A DNA stretch of 64,000 nucleotides from Aromatoleum evansii (lineage in GTDB: Bacteria > Pseudomonadota > Gammaproteobacteria > Burkholderiales > Rhodocyclaceae): NCBI RefSeq assembly GCF_012910805.1, contig NZ_WTVK01000001.1, forward strand, positions 1 through 64,000, read 5' to 3'. Under the pieces are notes generated by a model. It did not search any database. It was given only the letters and a program-made list of their open reading frames with translations, and was not told the origin of the DNA. This document shows positions 42,459-52,906 of this stretch, piece by piece. The translations under genes were made by a program, and so were the position numbers. Within the stretch, counting starts at the first letter, position 1. The number at the start of each line of letters is the position of its first letter.

Positions 42459-43067
42459 GTGTTCGCGCTCATCCAGTCCGCGGGCTGGCCCGTCTGGCCC
42501 CTCCTGCTGGTATCCATCGTTGCCGTCGCCCTCATCATCGAACGCGGCGTCACCCTGCGTCGCTCGCGCATCGTGCCCGACGGCCTGCTCGACAAGGTGC
42601 TTTCCGACCTGCGCCAGAAAGGCGCCACGTCCGAGATGGCCAACCGCGTCGCCGCCCATTCGCCGCTCGGTCGCGTCCTTGCCGCGGGCCTGCGCAACGT
42701 CAGCAGCTCGCGCGAGGTCATGAAGGAGGCGATCGAGGAAACCGGCCGCGCCGTCGCGCACGAACTCGAGCGCTTCCTCAACACGCTCGGCACCATCGCG
42801 TCGATCGCCCCGCTGATGGGCCTGTTCGGCACCATCGTCGGCATGATCGACATCTTCGCCGCCCAGGGGGCGGCCACGACCAACCCGCAGCAGCTCGCGC
42901 AGGGTATCTCCACCGCGCTCTACGCCACGGGCCTGGGCCTGATGATCGCGATTCCTTCGATCATCTTCTGGCGCCATTACCGCGCGGTCGTCGATGGCTT
43001 CGTCGTCGACATGGAGCAGCAGGCGATCAAGCTGGTCGAGGTCGTGCACGGCGACCGTCGCCCCTGA
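42459..43067 (+). CDS. exbB: biopolymer transport protein ExbB/TolQ family
   Basis: 202 residues from the GTG at 42459, preceded by GGAG at 7 bases; the frame is open earlier (42399) but without family similarity. ExbB is the inner-membrane proton-channel component that, with ExbD, energises TonB-dependent outer-membrane transport. Hydrophobic segments: about 6-26 (VWPLLLVSIVAVALIIERG), about 108-130 (TIASIAPLMGLFGTIVGMI) and about 150-175 (ISTALYATGLGLMIAIPSII). These match the three-helix ExbB/TolQ/MotA pattern. exbD follows. No tonB is adjacent; TolQR is the alternative assignment but no tol genes are near. Confidence 0.88.
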   Translation: MFALIQSAGWPVWPLLLVSIVAVALIIERGVTLRRSRIVPDGLLDKVLSDLRQKGATSEMANRVAAHSPLGRVLAAGLRNVSSSREVMKEAIEETGRAVAHELERFLNTLGTIASIAPLMGLFGTIVGMIDIFAAQGAATTNPQQLAQGISTALYATGLGLMIAIPSIIFWRHYRAVVDGFVVDMEQQAIKLVEVVHGDRRP

Positions 43068-43082
43068 GCGGGAATGCAGCGC

Positions 43083-43502
43083 ATGAACTTCCAGCGCGGA
43101 CGCAAGCACGAAGCACCGGACATCAACCTGATCCCGCTGATCGATGTCCTGCTGGTCCTGATCATCTTCCTCGTCCTCACGACGACCTACTCCAAGGTAT
43201 CGGGACTCGAGATCAACCTCCCGACGGCCGACACCAAGGCCGCCGAGGTCACGCCCAACGAGATCGTTGTCGCGGTGAATGCCGCCGGAGACGTTCTCGT
43301 CAATCGCCAGCCGGTCGGCGACAAGAGCATCAATGCGATCGCCGCGGCGCTCGGTCGCGCCGTTCCTGCCGGGGGCAAGGATCCGGTCGTGGTCATCACG
43401 GCGGACGCCAAGGCCGCGCACCAGAGCGTCATCGACGTGATGCAGGCGGCGCAGCGTGCGGGCCTGCCGCACATCACCTTCGCCACCCAGTCCGCCCCGT
43501 GA
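43083..43502 (+). CDS. exbD: biopolymer transport protein ExbD/TolR family
   Basis: 139 residues with one N-terminal membrane segment (INLIPLIDVLLVLIIFLVLT) carrying the channel aspartate in PLIDVLLVL, then a periplasmic domain ending VMQAAQRAGLPHITFATQ. It partners ExbB. Two ATG codons (43074 and 43083) are possible; I use 43083 because the only SD-like run (GCGGGA, 43068-43073) abuts 43074 directly and is better spaced for 43083. lpxK follows after 59 bases. Confidence 0.9.
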   Translation: MNFQRGRKHEAPDINLIPLIDVLLVLIIFLVLTTTYSKVSGLEINLPTADTKAAEVTPNEIVVAVNAAGDVLVNRQPVGDKSINAIAAALGRAVPAGGKDPVVVITADAKAAHQSVIDVMQAAQRAGLPHITFATQSAP

Positions 43503-43561
43503 GCGGTCTTGCCGCCGGGGCGGCATCGGCGACCCTGTCGCCGATGCCGTGCACCTGATCC

Positions 43562-44575
43562 ATGGCGCGCAGCAGTCCGGAGTGGTGGCGCCGCCGCTCT
43601 CTCCTCGCGCACCTGCTGCGCCCCTTGTCGACGCTGTTCGGCGCCCTCGCCGCGACGCGTCGTCGCCGTTATCGCAGTGACCCGCGGCGCGTCGAGCGCC
43701 TCCCCGTCCCGGTCATCATCGTCGGCAACATCGCTGTCGGCGGCAGCGGCAAGACCCCGGTCGTGGATTGGCTCGTGCGCGAGTTGCGCGCGGCGGGCTG
43801 GACTCCCGGCGTCGTCAGTCGCGGATATGGCGGCCATGTCGGCGGCGTCGCCCTGGTTCCTGCCGACGGCGCTACGTCCCTTTACGGCGACGAACCCGTG
43901 CTCCTCGCGCGTCTGACCGGTTGTCCCGTCGCCGTCGGTGCGGACCGTCCGGCCGCGGCGAATGCGCTTCTGGCCCGGCATCCCGAGTGCGACGTCATTG
44001 TTTCCGACGACGGCTTGCAGCATTACCGCCTCGCACGCGACGTCGAACTCGCGGTTGTGGACGAGCGCACGCTCGGCAACCGCTGGCTGCTGCCCGCGGG
44101 TCCTCTGCGCGAACCGCTGACCCGGCTGCGCGAAGTCGACATGGTGATTGCCCACGGTCCCCTTTCGGCCGTGGTCAGGCGGGCGATCGGCGACACCCCG
44201 GTATTCCCGATGCGACTCGAGGGCGATGATTTCATCTCCCTCCAGGATGCGGCGCATCGATGCCGGCCCGATACATTCATGGGGCGTCGTGTGCACGCGG
44301 TCGCCGGCATAGGTCGCCCGGAGCGTTTCTTCGATCAATTGCGCGCGATGGGGCTCGACGTCGTGCCCCATCCCTTTCCGGACCATCACCCATTCACCGC
44401 CGCCGACCTGGCGTTCGCGCCCGGCGAGGCGAAAGTCCTGACCAGCAAGGATGCGGTAAAATGCTCGGCTTTCGCGTCTGCCGACACTTGGGAATTCCCG
44501 GTCAGGGCACAGATCCCGGCGGGCGCCGCCGAACATATCCTGGAGAAACTGTCGCATGGACGCCAGACTGCTTGA
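43562..44575 (+). CDS. lpxK: tetraacyldisaccharide 4'-kinase LpxK
   Basis: 337 residues. LpxK phosphorylates the lipid A disaccharide precursor at the 4' position on the inner membrane. P-loop [11 protein letters not shown] at 55-65; the segment VVSRGYGG and [20 protein letters not shown] are family hallmarks, with the catalytic Asp in SDDGLQH. The N-terminal 30 residues include the membrane-associating helix ([18 protein letters not shown]). The gene order exbB-exbD-lpxK-(Trm112-like)-kdsB recurs in betaproteobacteria. Its end overlaps the next gene by 20 bases. Confidence 0.93.
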   Translation: MARSSPEWWRRRSLLAHLLRPLSTLFGALAATRRRRYRSDPRRVERLPVPVIIVGNIAVGGSGKTPVVDWLVRELRAAGWTPGVVSRGYGGHVGGVALVPADGATSLYGDEPVLLARLTGCPVAVGADRPAAANALLARHPECDVIVSDDGLQHYRLARDVELAVVDERTLGNRWLLPAGPLREPLTRLREVDMVIAHGPLSAVVRRAIGDTPVFPMRLEGDDFISLQDAAHRCRPDTFMGRRVHAVAGIGRPERFFDQLRAMGLDVVPHPFPDHHPFTAADLAFAPGEAKVLTSKDAVKCSAFASADTWEFPVRAQIPAGAAEHILEKLSHGRQTA

Positions 44576-44747
44576 AATCCTCGTGTGCCCCGTCTGCAAG
44601 GGTCCTCTCGACTTCGTCAAGGACAAGCAGGAGCTCGTCTGCAAGGCCGACCGCCTCGCGTTCCCGATCCGAGACGGCATTCCGGTGATGCTCGAGGAAG
44701 AGGCGCGCCAGCTGCCGGCCGAAGAAGTCGACGCCATGCGCCGCTGA
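44556..44747 (+). CDS. Trm112/YcaR family small protein
   Basis: 63 residues: [20 protein letters not shown] with Cys11 and Cys14, Cys29 in ELVCKADR, and [16 protein letters not shown]. This is the Trm112p-like (UPF0434, YcaR) family, often encoded between lpxK and kdsB. Bacterial function is unclear; eukaryotic relatives activate methyltransferases. It overlaps lpxK and is 2 bases from the kdsB start. Confidence 0.9.
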   Translation: MDARLLEILVCPVCKGPLDFVKDKQELVCKADRLAFPIRDGIPVMLEEEARQLPAEEVDAMRR

Positions 44748-44749
44748 GC

Positions 44750-46248
<1,499 letters not shown>

Positions 46249-46269
46249 GCGGACGTCTCCGGCACAGGC

Positions 46270-46305
46270 GCGGCGAGCGGCGGGAGCCATCCCGTTTCTC
46301 GCCGC
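46270..46305 (+). terminator. probable terminator after adk
   Basis: GCGGCGAG (46270-46277) pairs with CTCGCCGC (46298-46305); inside it CGGGA pairs with TCCCG. The stem is followed by GTTTGCATT, only a weak T-run. It lies 21 bases after the adk stop. Confidence 0.55.
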
Positions 46306-46335
46306 GTTTGCATTGGTAAGCCGGCAACGACATGC

Positions 46336-46366
46336 CCGTTCGGGCTGAGCCTGGCGAAGCCCTGCC
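46336..46366. repeat. degenerate copy of a common dispersed repeat
   Basis: CCGTTCGGGCTGAGCCTGGC and the following GAAGCCC resemble the widespread betaproteobacterial repeat of the form CCGTTCGCCCTGAGC...TCGAAGGGC. A second, more decayed relative lies at 57820-57849. The resemblance is from memory, not from a search. Confidence 0.4.
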
Positions 46367-46429
46367 CATGTCTTGCGATAGGAACGGCGGTATAGGGCTG
46401 CCGCCTTGAAAGCACGCTACGAGAGCGCG

Positions 46430-47686
46430 ATGAACAAGACGAATCTCCTGTATGCGCAGTCGGGCGGCGTTACCGCGGTCATCAACGCCACCGCGGCGGC
46501 GGTCATCGCCGCGTCGCGCGAACGCAGCGACGCCATCGGCACCGTGCTTGCCGCCCGCCACGGCATTCTCGGCGCCCTCGGCGAGGATCTGATCGACACG
46601 TCGACGCTTGGCGCGGGCGATCTCGAGGCGCTCTCGCACCTGCCGGGCGGTGCCTTCGGCTCCTGTCGCTTCGATCTCGATCCCCCCGAGCGGAATCCCG
46701 CCCAGTACGACCGCCTGTTCGCGGTCTTCGCTGCGCACGGCGTCGGTTATTTCCTCTACAACGGCGGCAACGGTTCGATGGATACCGTTGCCAAGATCTC
46801 GGCCGCCGCCCGTGTGCGCGGCTACCCGCTGGTATGCGTGGGCGTGCCGAAGACGGTCGACAACGACCTCGAAGGCACCGACTGTTCGCCCGGCTTCGGT
46901 TCTGCTGCCAAGTATGCAGCGGTGGCCATGCTGGAAGCCGGCCTCGACATCGCGTCGATGGCCAGCAGCGCCGGGCGCGTCTTCGTGCTCGAGGTGATGG
47001 GGCGCAACGCCGGCTGGATCGCCGCGGCGAGCGCGCTCGCTGCGCGCACGGAGGATGAACCGCCGCACATCATCCTGATGCCCGAGGTGCCTTTCGACGA
47101 GGAGGCCTTCCTGGGCGCCGTCGACGCCACGGTGAAGCGACTCGGTTATTGCGCCGTGACGGTGTCGGAGGGGATCCGTCGTGCCGACGGCACGCTCGTC
47201 ATGGAGCAGGATCACGATCGCAAGGGGCACGTGCAGCTCGGTGGCGCGGGCCAGTGCCTCGCGCGGCTGATCCATGCGCGGCTCGGTCACAAGCACCACT
47301 GGGCCATTCCCGATTACCTGCAGCGCGCTGCCGGCCACCTCGTGTCGGCCGTCGATCATGCCCAGGCCTGCGCCGTCGGTCGCGCCGCGGTCGCAGCCGC
47401 CATCGCCGGGCGCGACTGCGTCATGCCGGCGATCCGGCGACTCGCCGACGCCCCCTACCGCTGGGATGTCGTGCTCCAGGACGTGGCTGCGATCGCCAAC
47501 CTCGAGCGCCGGGTGCCCGCCGGGTTCATCCGTGGTGACGGCCTGCACGTCACCGACGCGGCAAAGCGCTACCTTCGTCCGCTCATCGAAGGCGAGGTAT
47601 ATCCCGCATACGCCGGGGGCGTCCCGGACTACCGTCGGCCGAGCTTTGCTTCCGTTGCGCGTCGACTCGCTGCCTACGTCCCCTGA
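46430..47686 (+). CDS. pfp: 6-phosphofructokinase (PPi- or ATP-dependent)
   Basis: 418 residues of the PFK family. It phosphorylates fructose 6-phosphate to the 1,6-bisphosphate; PPi-dependent forms are reversible. Motifs: YAQSGGVTAVINA at the N-terminus, GGNGSMDT at about 112-119, GVPKTVDNDLEGTD at about 140-153, and MGRNAGWIAA. The lysine in PKTVDND is the PPi-type residue (position 124 of E. coli PfkA), but the residue matching PfkA position 104 is glycine (GGNGS), the ATP-type choice. The donor is therefore open. I use the ATG at 46430; a TTG at 46406 is less likely. It lies after adk but behind its own spacer. Confidence 0.88.
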   Translation: MNKTNLLYAQSGGVTAVINATAAAVIAASRERSDAIGTVLAARHGILGALGEDLIDTSTLGAGDLEALSHLPGGAFGSCRFDLDPPERNPAQYDRLFAVFAAHGVGYFLYNGGNGSMDTVAKISAAARVRGYPLVCVGVPKTVDNDLEGTDCSPGFGSAAKYAAVAMLEAGLDIASMASSAGRVFVLEVMGRNAGWIAAASALAARTEDEPPHIILMPEVPFDEEAFLGAVDATVKRLGYCAVTVSEGIRRADGTLVMEQDHDRKGHVQLGGAGQCLARLIHARLGHKHHWAIPDYLQRAAGHLVSAVDHAQACAVGRAAVAAAIAGRDCVMPAIRRLADAPYRWDVVLQDVAAIANLERRVPAGFIRGDGLHVTDAAKRYLRPLIEGEVYPAYAGGVPDYRRPSFASVARRLAAYVP

Positions 47687-47781
47687 AACGTTGCGATACA
47701 CTGCGCGCGACCCGGCATGCCGCGGGCCCGCGTATCGTTTCCGCACATCAATCTGCCGGCAGGTGAACTTCGGGAGGGGAT

Positions 47782-49527
47782 ATGAATGCATCGCGGACCC
47801 TGCTCGCCGCAATCGTGATCCTCGGGCTGGCGGCGCTACCCGCAGCCCGGCCAGCTTTTGGCCAAGCGCCCGGTCAGCCTGAAGCGGCGACAGGCTTCAG
47901 CAGGAAGCCGGCCGTCGTTGCATCGCGGGCGATGGTCGTCACCGCCAACCCGCACGCGACCGATGCAGCCGTGGGGGTGTTGCACGCAGGCGGTAGCGCG
48001 GTCGATGCCGCCATCGCCGCCGCGCTGGTGCTCAACGTCGTCGAACCGCAGTCCTCCGGCATTGGCGGAGGTGGATTCCTCGTCCATCACGACGCGCAAA
48101 TGGGCAGGACGAGCGCCTGGGATGGGCGCGAGACTGCGCCGGGAGGCGTGGATGAGCGTCTCTTTCTCACTCCGCAAGGCGACAAGATGGCCTTCCACGA
48201 CGCCGTCGTGGGCGGGCGCTCGGTCGGAGTGCCGGGGCTGCTGCGCATGTTTGCCGCTGTCCATGCGCGTTACGGGCGGCTGCCCTGGCCGAGCCTGTTC
48301 CAGCCCGCGATCCGCCTCGCCACCGAGGGTTTTCCGGTGTCGCCGCGCCTGCACAAACTGATCGCGCAGGACCGCTTCCTGAGTCGTGATCCAGCCGCGC
48401 GCCAGCTCTTCTTCGATGCCGACGGGCGGCCGTTGGCGGAGGGGGCGACGCTGCGCAATCCCGAACTGGCCGAGGTGCTGGCTGCGGTGGCGGAGCAGGG
48501 CGCTGACGCGTTCTATGCAGGGCCTATCGCGCGCGCCATCGTTGCTGCGGTCGCTGCCGGTCCAAACCCGGGTGCGCTCTCGCTCGAGGATCTGTCCGGC
48601 TACCGTGCGGTCGAGCGCGCCCCCTTGTGCGGACGCTACCGCACCTACCGTGTCTGCGGCATGCCTCCGCCCAGCTCGGGCGCGGCCACCGTGCTGGCGA
48701 TGCTCGGCATCCTCGAACGTTTCCGCCTTGCCGACATCGCGCCCGACTCGGCGTTTGCCGCCCACCTGTTCAGCGAAGCGGGGCGGCTCGCGTTCGCCGA
48801 TCGCGACGCATGGTATGGCGATCCCGTCGCGATGCCGCTCGCGCCCTCAAGGCTGCTTGCGAGGGACTACCTCGGCGCGCGCGCGCAACTGATCCGGCTC
48901 GACGACAGTCTTGATCGTGCTCGGCCCGGCACTCCCGGCGCTGCGCCAGCGCCGCGGGCGGTGAACGTCGAGCAGCCCGCGACCTCCCACGTGTCGATTG
49001 TCGATCCGGCCGGCAATGCCGTCTCCATGACCGCCTCGATCGAGGATGCCTTCGGCAGCCGGCGCGTGGCGCGGGGCTTCCTGCTCAACAACCAATTGAC
49101 CGACTTCTCCTTTGCCCCGGCCGACGAGCGCGGTCCCCACCCGAACCGTGTCGGCCCCGGCAAGCGTCCGCGCAGTTCGATGTCGCCGACCCTGGTGTTC
49201 GACGCGGGTGGAAAACTCCACGCCGTGACGGGCTCGCCGGGTGGCAGCCAGATCATCAACTATGTCGCCGAAAGCCTCGTCGGCCTGCTCGACTGGAACA
49301 TGCCGCCCGACGCCTTGCTCGCCCGTCCTCATGTCGGCAGCCGCAATGGCCCCACCGAGATCGAGGATCGCGGCGACGTGCGACCGCTGGCCGACGGTCT
49401 TGCCGCCTTCGGTCACGAAACCGTAGTGCGCGACCTGACCAGCGGGTTGGGTGTGGTCGTCAGGCGAGGCAAGGAATGGGTCGGCGCTGCCGACCCGCGC
49501 CGGGAAGGCACTGCCGCCGGATTCTGA
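47782..49527 (+). CDS. ggt: gamma-glutamyltranspeptidase
   Basis: 581 residues with a signal peptide (hydrophobic stretch about 7-27, AARPAFGQ). It cleaves glutathione and transfers the gamma-glutamyl group in the periplasm. The precursor self-cleaves before a threonine: EQPATSHVSIVD contains Thr401, the likely nucleophile. Other motifs: PQSSGIGGGGFLVHHD, and TGSPGGSQIINYV which forms the oxyanion region. GGGAGGGG precedes the ATG. It appears monocistronic and converges on the PEBP-like gene. Confidence 0.93.
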   Translation: MNASRTLLAAIVILGLAALPAARPAFGQAPGQPEAATGFSRKPAVVASRAMVVTANPHATDAAVGVLHAGGSAVDAAIAAALVLNVVEPQSSGIGGGGFLVHHDAQMGRTSAWDGRETAPGGVDERLFLTPQGDKMAFHDAVVGGRSVGVPGLLRMFAAVHARYGRLPWPSLFQPAIRLATEGFPVSPRLHKLIAQDRFLSRDPAARQLFFDADGRPLAEGATLRNPELAEVLAAVAEQGADAFYAGPIARAIVAAVAAGPNPGALSLEDLSGYRAVERAPLCGRYRTYRVCGMPPPSSGAATVLAMLGILERFRLADIAPDSAFAAHLFSEAGRLAFADRDAWYGDPVAMPLAPSRLLARDYLGARAQLIRLDDSLDRARPGTPGAAPAPRAVNVEQPATSHVSIVDPAGNAVSMTASIEDAFGSRRVARGFLLNNQLTDFSFAPADERGPHPNRVGPGKRPRSSMSPTLVFDAGGKLHAVTGSPGGSQIINYVAESLVGLLDWNMPPDALLARPHVGSRNGPTEIEDRGDVRPLADGLAAFGHETVVRDLTSGLGVVVRRGKEWVGAADPRREGTAAGF

Positions 49528-49569
49528 GTCGCGCGAACCGGCCTGGGCGCTCCGGATTCTGCTGAAAGC

Positions 49570-50199
49570 TCAGTCGGACAGTGACGGATTCAGGGTGTAC
49601 GTGCCGGTGAGCTTCGCCTCGGCCAGCACGTGACCCGCGATCGCGTTGCGCACCTGGGCTCCGCCGAAGCTCCCGTCGACGTTGCAGCATTCCTTGTCCA
49701 GCGCATACAGCGTGAACACGTAGCGGTGCACCAGCTCGTCGTTCCACGGCGGGCAGGGACCGTCGTAGCCGTGGTAATTCCCGCGCATGGCTTCGTCACC
49801 GGCAAACCAGGCGGTGTAATCGTTGATGCCCTGGCGCGAGCCGAGCGGACCTTCCGGGCCGTTCTTTCCGCCCGGCGTCACGCCGTCCGAAAAGCTGCCG
49901 GCCGCGATTTCCCGCAGGTCCGCCGGCAGGTCGATGACGACCCAGTGGAAGAAATCCACACGCGGCAGGCTTGCCGGCACAACGCGACCTTCCTGGTTGA
50001 CGTCGTCACCGCTGCTCGGTACATCCGGGTCGTGGCAGATCAGCACGAAGGAGCGCGTTTCCGTCGGCACCCCGCTCCAGGCCAGGTGCGGGTTGCGATT
50101 GCTGCCGAGGCAGACGTGGCCTTCAGCGGCCGGAATGCAGAACGAGAATTCGCCGGGGATGCGCGCGCCGTCGGCGAAGCTTTGGCTGCTGAGTCTCAT
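49570..50199 (-). CDS. YbhB/YbcL-like (PEBP family) protein
   Basis: 209 residues of the phosphatidylethanolamine-binding/Raf kinase inhibitor-like family. Ligand-site segments: ICHDPDVP, FFHWVVIDLP and YDGPCPPW followed by VHRYVFTLYALD. It is longer than E. coli YbhB (158 residues) owing to loops between DPDVP and HWVV and after GVTPGGKNGP. Bacterial function is unknown. No signal peptide. AGGAG precedes the ATG at 50199. The frame is open far upstream, but that is antisense to murJ. Confidence 0.88.
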   Translation of the reverse strand: MRLSSQSFADGARIPGEFSFCIPAAEGHVCLGSNRNPHLAWSGVPTETRSFVLICHDPDVPSSGDDVNQEGRVVPASLPRVDFFHWVVIDLPADLREIAAGSFSDGVTPGGKNGPEGPLGSRQGINDYTAWFAGDEAMRGNYHGYDGPCPPWNDELVHRYVFTLYALDKECCNVDGSFGGAQVRNAIAGHVLAEAKLTGTYTLNPSLSD

Positions 50200-50306
50200 G
50201 CCAGGGAACTCCTTACATGTCGATCGGGATAACATTCGTCCCATTCTAGTGCCGCCGAATCCTTCCGTAACGCTGCACTGCGGCGCGGGGTGCCCGCGCC
50301 GGCCGG

Positions 50307-51842
50307 TCATGCCGCGCGCCGGCGGAAATCCCGCGGGCGCACTCCCACGGTGAACAGGGTGAGGAAATACGCACCGATTCCGCCCAGTACGACTGCGGAC
50401 AGGCGCAGGACACGCGTTGCTGCATCCTGCGCGTACCACCACTGCTCGTCGCCCATGCCGAACCAAAGTGCGACCCCCAGTACTCCCAGTGCGGCCAGCA
50501 GGCGCAGCGAAAATATGCCCCAGCGCGGTTGCGGCCGATAGACTCCGCGCCGGCGCAAGCCGCGAAACAGCAGCGCCGCATTCAGCAGCGAGGCGAGCCC
50601 GATCGACAGCGCGAGGCCGGCATGCTTGAGCGGCACGATGAACGCGAGGTTCATCAGTTGCGTCGCGACCAGCGTGATCAGGGCGATCTTGACCGGCGTG
50701 CGGATGTCCTGTCGCGCATAGAACCCGGGCGCGAGGATCTTCACCAGGATCAGGCCGCTCAGCCCGACGCTGTAGGCGACCAGGGCGAGGCGTGTCTGCT
50801 GCACGTCCGTCGCCGTGAAGGCTCCGTGCTGGAACAGCGTCGACAGCAGCGGCACGGCCAGCAGCGCCAGCGCGAGCGCGGCCGGCAGCGTGAGCATCAG
50901 CGTCAGGCGCAGCCCCCAGTCGAGCAGAGACGAGAAGGCTTCCGGCTGCTCGTCCGCGTGCAGTTTCGACAAGCTGGGCAGCAGGATCGTCCCCAACGCG
51001 GCGCCGAGCAGGCCTGCCGGGAACTCCATCAGCCGATCGGCGTAATACAGCCACGACACGCTGCCGCTCTCGAGGAAGGACGCGAAGATGGTGTTGATGA
51101 TCAGCGACACCTGGCTCACCGACACCCCCAGCATCGCGGGCAGCATCAGTTTTGCGATGCGTCGCACGCCGGGATCGGACAGGTTCAGATCGAAGCGCGG
51201 TAGCAAGCCGATGCGCGCGAGCGGGCGCAATTGCAGCGCCAGTTGCAGGATGCCGCCGATGAATACCGCCCACGCCAGCGCGAGGACGGGCGGATCGAAC
51301 CAGGGGGCGGCGAACAGCGCCATGCCGATGAAGGAGAGGTTCAGCAGTACCGGCGTGAACGCCGGAATGGCGAAGCGGCTCCAGGTGTTGAGGATGCCGC
51401 CGGCAAGCGCCACCAGTGCCATGAACAGGATGTAAGGGAAGGTGATGCGGGTCAGTTCGACGGTGAGTGCGAACTTGTCCGGTTCGTCAGCGAAACCCGG
51501 CGCGGATGCCCAGATGATCAGCGGTGCGGCGACGATGCCGATGGCGGTCACCACGGCCACCGCCAGCGCGAGGGCCGTGGCCACGCGGCCCACCAGCTTG
51601 TGCGTCTCCTCAGGTCCCTGGCGGTTCTTGTATTCGGCGAGAATGGGAACGAAGGCCTGCGAGAACGCACCCTCCGCAAACATGCGTCGCAGCAGGTTGG
51701 GCAGCCGGAACGCGACAAAGAAGGCGTCGGTCGCCATGCCGGCGCCGAAGGTGCGCGCGATCACGAAGTCCCGGACGAAGCCGAGGATCCGCGACAACAG
51801 GGTCATGCTGCTGACGGTGGCAAGGGCGCGCAACAGGTTCAT
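50307..51842 (-). CDS. murJ: lipid II flippase MurJ
   Basis: 511 residues with about 14 hydrophobic segments. MurJ moves the peptidoglycan precursor lipid II across the inner membrane. Conserved start [20 protein letters not shown], then [20 protein letters not shown] and [19 protein letters not shown], all hallmarks of MurJ/MviN. The ATG at 51842 is used; an upstream TTG is less likely. It is divergent from rpsT, a conserved arrangement in betaproteobacteria. Confidence 0.95.
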   Translation of the reverse strand: MNLLRALATVSSMTLLSRILGFVRDFVIARTFGAGMATDAFFVAFRLPNLLRRMFAEGAFSQAFVPILAEYKNRQGPEETHKLVGRVATALALAVAVVTAIGIVAAPLIIWASAPGFADEPDKFALTVELTRITFPYILFMALVALAGGILNTWSRFAIPAFTPVLLNLSFIGMALFAAPWFDPPVLALAWAVFIGGILQLALQLRPLARIGLLPRFDLNLSDPGVRRIAKLMLPAMLGVSVSQVSLIINTIFASFLESGSVSWLYYADRLMEFPAGLLGAALGTILLPSLSKLHADEQPEAFSSLLDWGLRLTLMLTLPAALALALLAVPLLSTLFQHGAFTATDVQQTRLALVAYSVGLSGLILVKILAPGFYARQDIRTPVKIALITLVATQLMNLAFIVPLKHAGLALSIGLASLLNAALLFRGLRRRGVYRPQPRWGIFSLRLLAALGVLGVALWFGMGDEQWWYAQDAATRVLRLSAVVLGGIGAYFLTLFTVGVRPRDFRRRAA

Positions 51843-51897
51843 CGGTGGTTGCCGTGGCAAAAGACGCGATGATAGCCGCTGTTGCCCGGCGGTGCAC

Positions 51898-51926
51898 TTG
51901 CACCTTGCCTGTCGAACGGTTAAACT
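51898..51926 (+). promoter_or_regulatory. possible sigma70 promoter of rpsT
   Basis: TTGCAC (51898-51903), a 17-base spacer and TAAACT (51921-51926), about 40 bases before the rpsT start. Each hexamer matches four of six consensus positions. Confidence 0.45.
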
Positions 51927-51965
51927 CGCGCGTTTTCAAGAACCACTCAACGGAAGAACATAGAT

Positions 51966-52232
51966 ATGGCCAACTCGGCACAAGCCCGCAAGCGCGCCCG
52001 TCAGGCGGTCGTGGCCCGCGCTCACAATGGCAGCCTCCGTTCTCGTCTGCGTACCGCGATCAAGGCTGTGCAAAAGGCCGTCGTCGGTGGCGACAAGGCT
52101 GCTGCCCAGGCGGTGTTCCGCACCTCGATGAGCACCATCGACAGCATCGCCGACAAGAAGATCATCCACAAGAACAAGGCTGCCCGCCACAAGAGCCGGC
52201 TGTCCGCAGCGATCAAGGCGATGGCCGCCTGA
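51966..52232 (+). CDS. rpsT: 30S ribosomal protein S20
   Basis: 88 residues, very basic: [30 protein letters not shown] and [19 protein letters not shown]20 binds 16S rRNA early in 30S assembly. GGAAG precedes the ATG. The gene is followed by a strong terminator at 52253 and is divergent from murJ. Confidence 0.97.
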   Translation: MANSAQARKRARQAVVARAHNGSLRSRLRTAIKAVQKAVVGGDKAAAQAVFRTSMSTIDSIADKKIIHKNKAARHKSRLSAAIKAMAA

Positions 52233-52252
52233 TCCTCGCGTTCGCGGGATAA

Positions 52253-52282
52253 TGAAAACGGCGACCTCGGTCGCCGTTTTCA
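52253..52282 (+). terminator. rho-independent terminator of rpsT
   Basis: TGAAAACGGCGACC (52253-52266) and GGTCGCCGTTTTCA (52269-52282) form a perfect stem ending in TTTTCATTT, 20 bases after the rpsT stop. The A/T tracts at both ends may also serve the convergent DUF3579 gene. Confidence 0.88.
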
Positions 52283-52324
52283 TTTCTGTTGCCGCCGTTG
52301 CGAAGCTGCGCTTCGGCGCGTTGC

Positions 52325-52621
52325 TCAGATCTTCATGTGTTCGTCGTCGATGTTGTCGACCACCAGATCATTGTCCTTGGCAAAATTGATCAGGAATTTG
52401 TAGGCCAGCGGCTCGATGTCGTAAAGCCGGGCATCCACCAGCACGGCCTTGTGGCCCTTGAGCGTGCACCCCGGTCGAACGTAGGGCGAATACATCATCC
52501 GGTTGTCGGCGCCGAAGGCCGACATGATTCCGCACAACCGATCAGCCCAGTCGCTCGGGCGGAAGGTCTTCCCTTCGCGCGTGACACCGATGATGACGAA
52601 GCTTTCGATCGATTGGCTCAT
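52325..52621 (-). CDS. DUF3579 family protein
   Basis: 98 residues: MSQSIESFVIIGVTREGKTF, FRPSDWADRLCGIMSAFG and NDLVVDNIDDEHMKI. I recognise this as the DUF3579 family, found mainly in betaproteobacteria, of unknown function. It is soluble, acidic at the C-terminus and has no signal. It is divergent from argD with 285 bases between them; that spacer shows no gene. Confidence 0.8.
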   Translation of the reverse strand: MSQSIESFVIIGVTREGKTFRPSDWADRLCGIMSAFGADNRMMYSPYVRPGCTLKGHKAVLVDARLYDIEPLAYKFLINFAKDNDLVVDNIDDEHMKI

Positions 52622-52906
52622 AGGGTGAGATTCGGCGGCTGCGGGAATTTCCGGAGGACGGTGCGCCGGCTGGTGGCCGGGACTGCTGGCACCGCGAAAG
52701 ACGGGGCGGATTCTAGCAGAAAAACCCCGGCATTATCCCGCGATGCGACGGATCATCCCGGGATGCGGACCCCGCCGGGCGGGCTGGCGTGTCCGATCCC
52801 GAACCTGTACAAGGCCCGCGGTTTTCGCTTAACATCGTCCTTCAACCTTTTCACGGCGGCATGTGCCGCCGTGTGCGTTTCTGCTACATCCTGAACGGGG
52901 TCCCCC

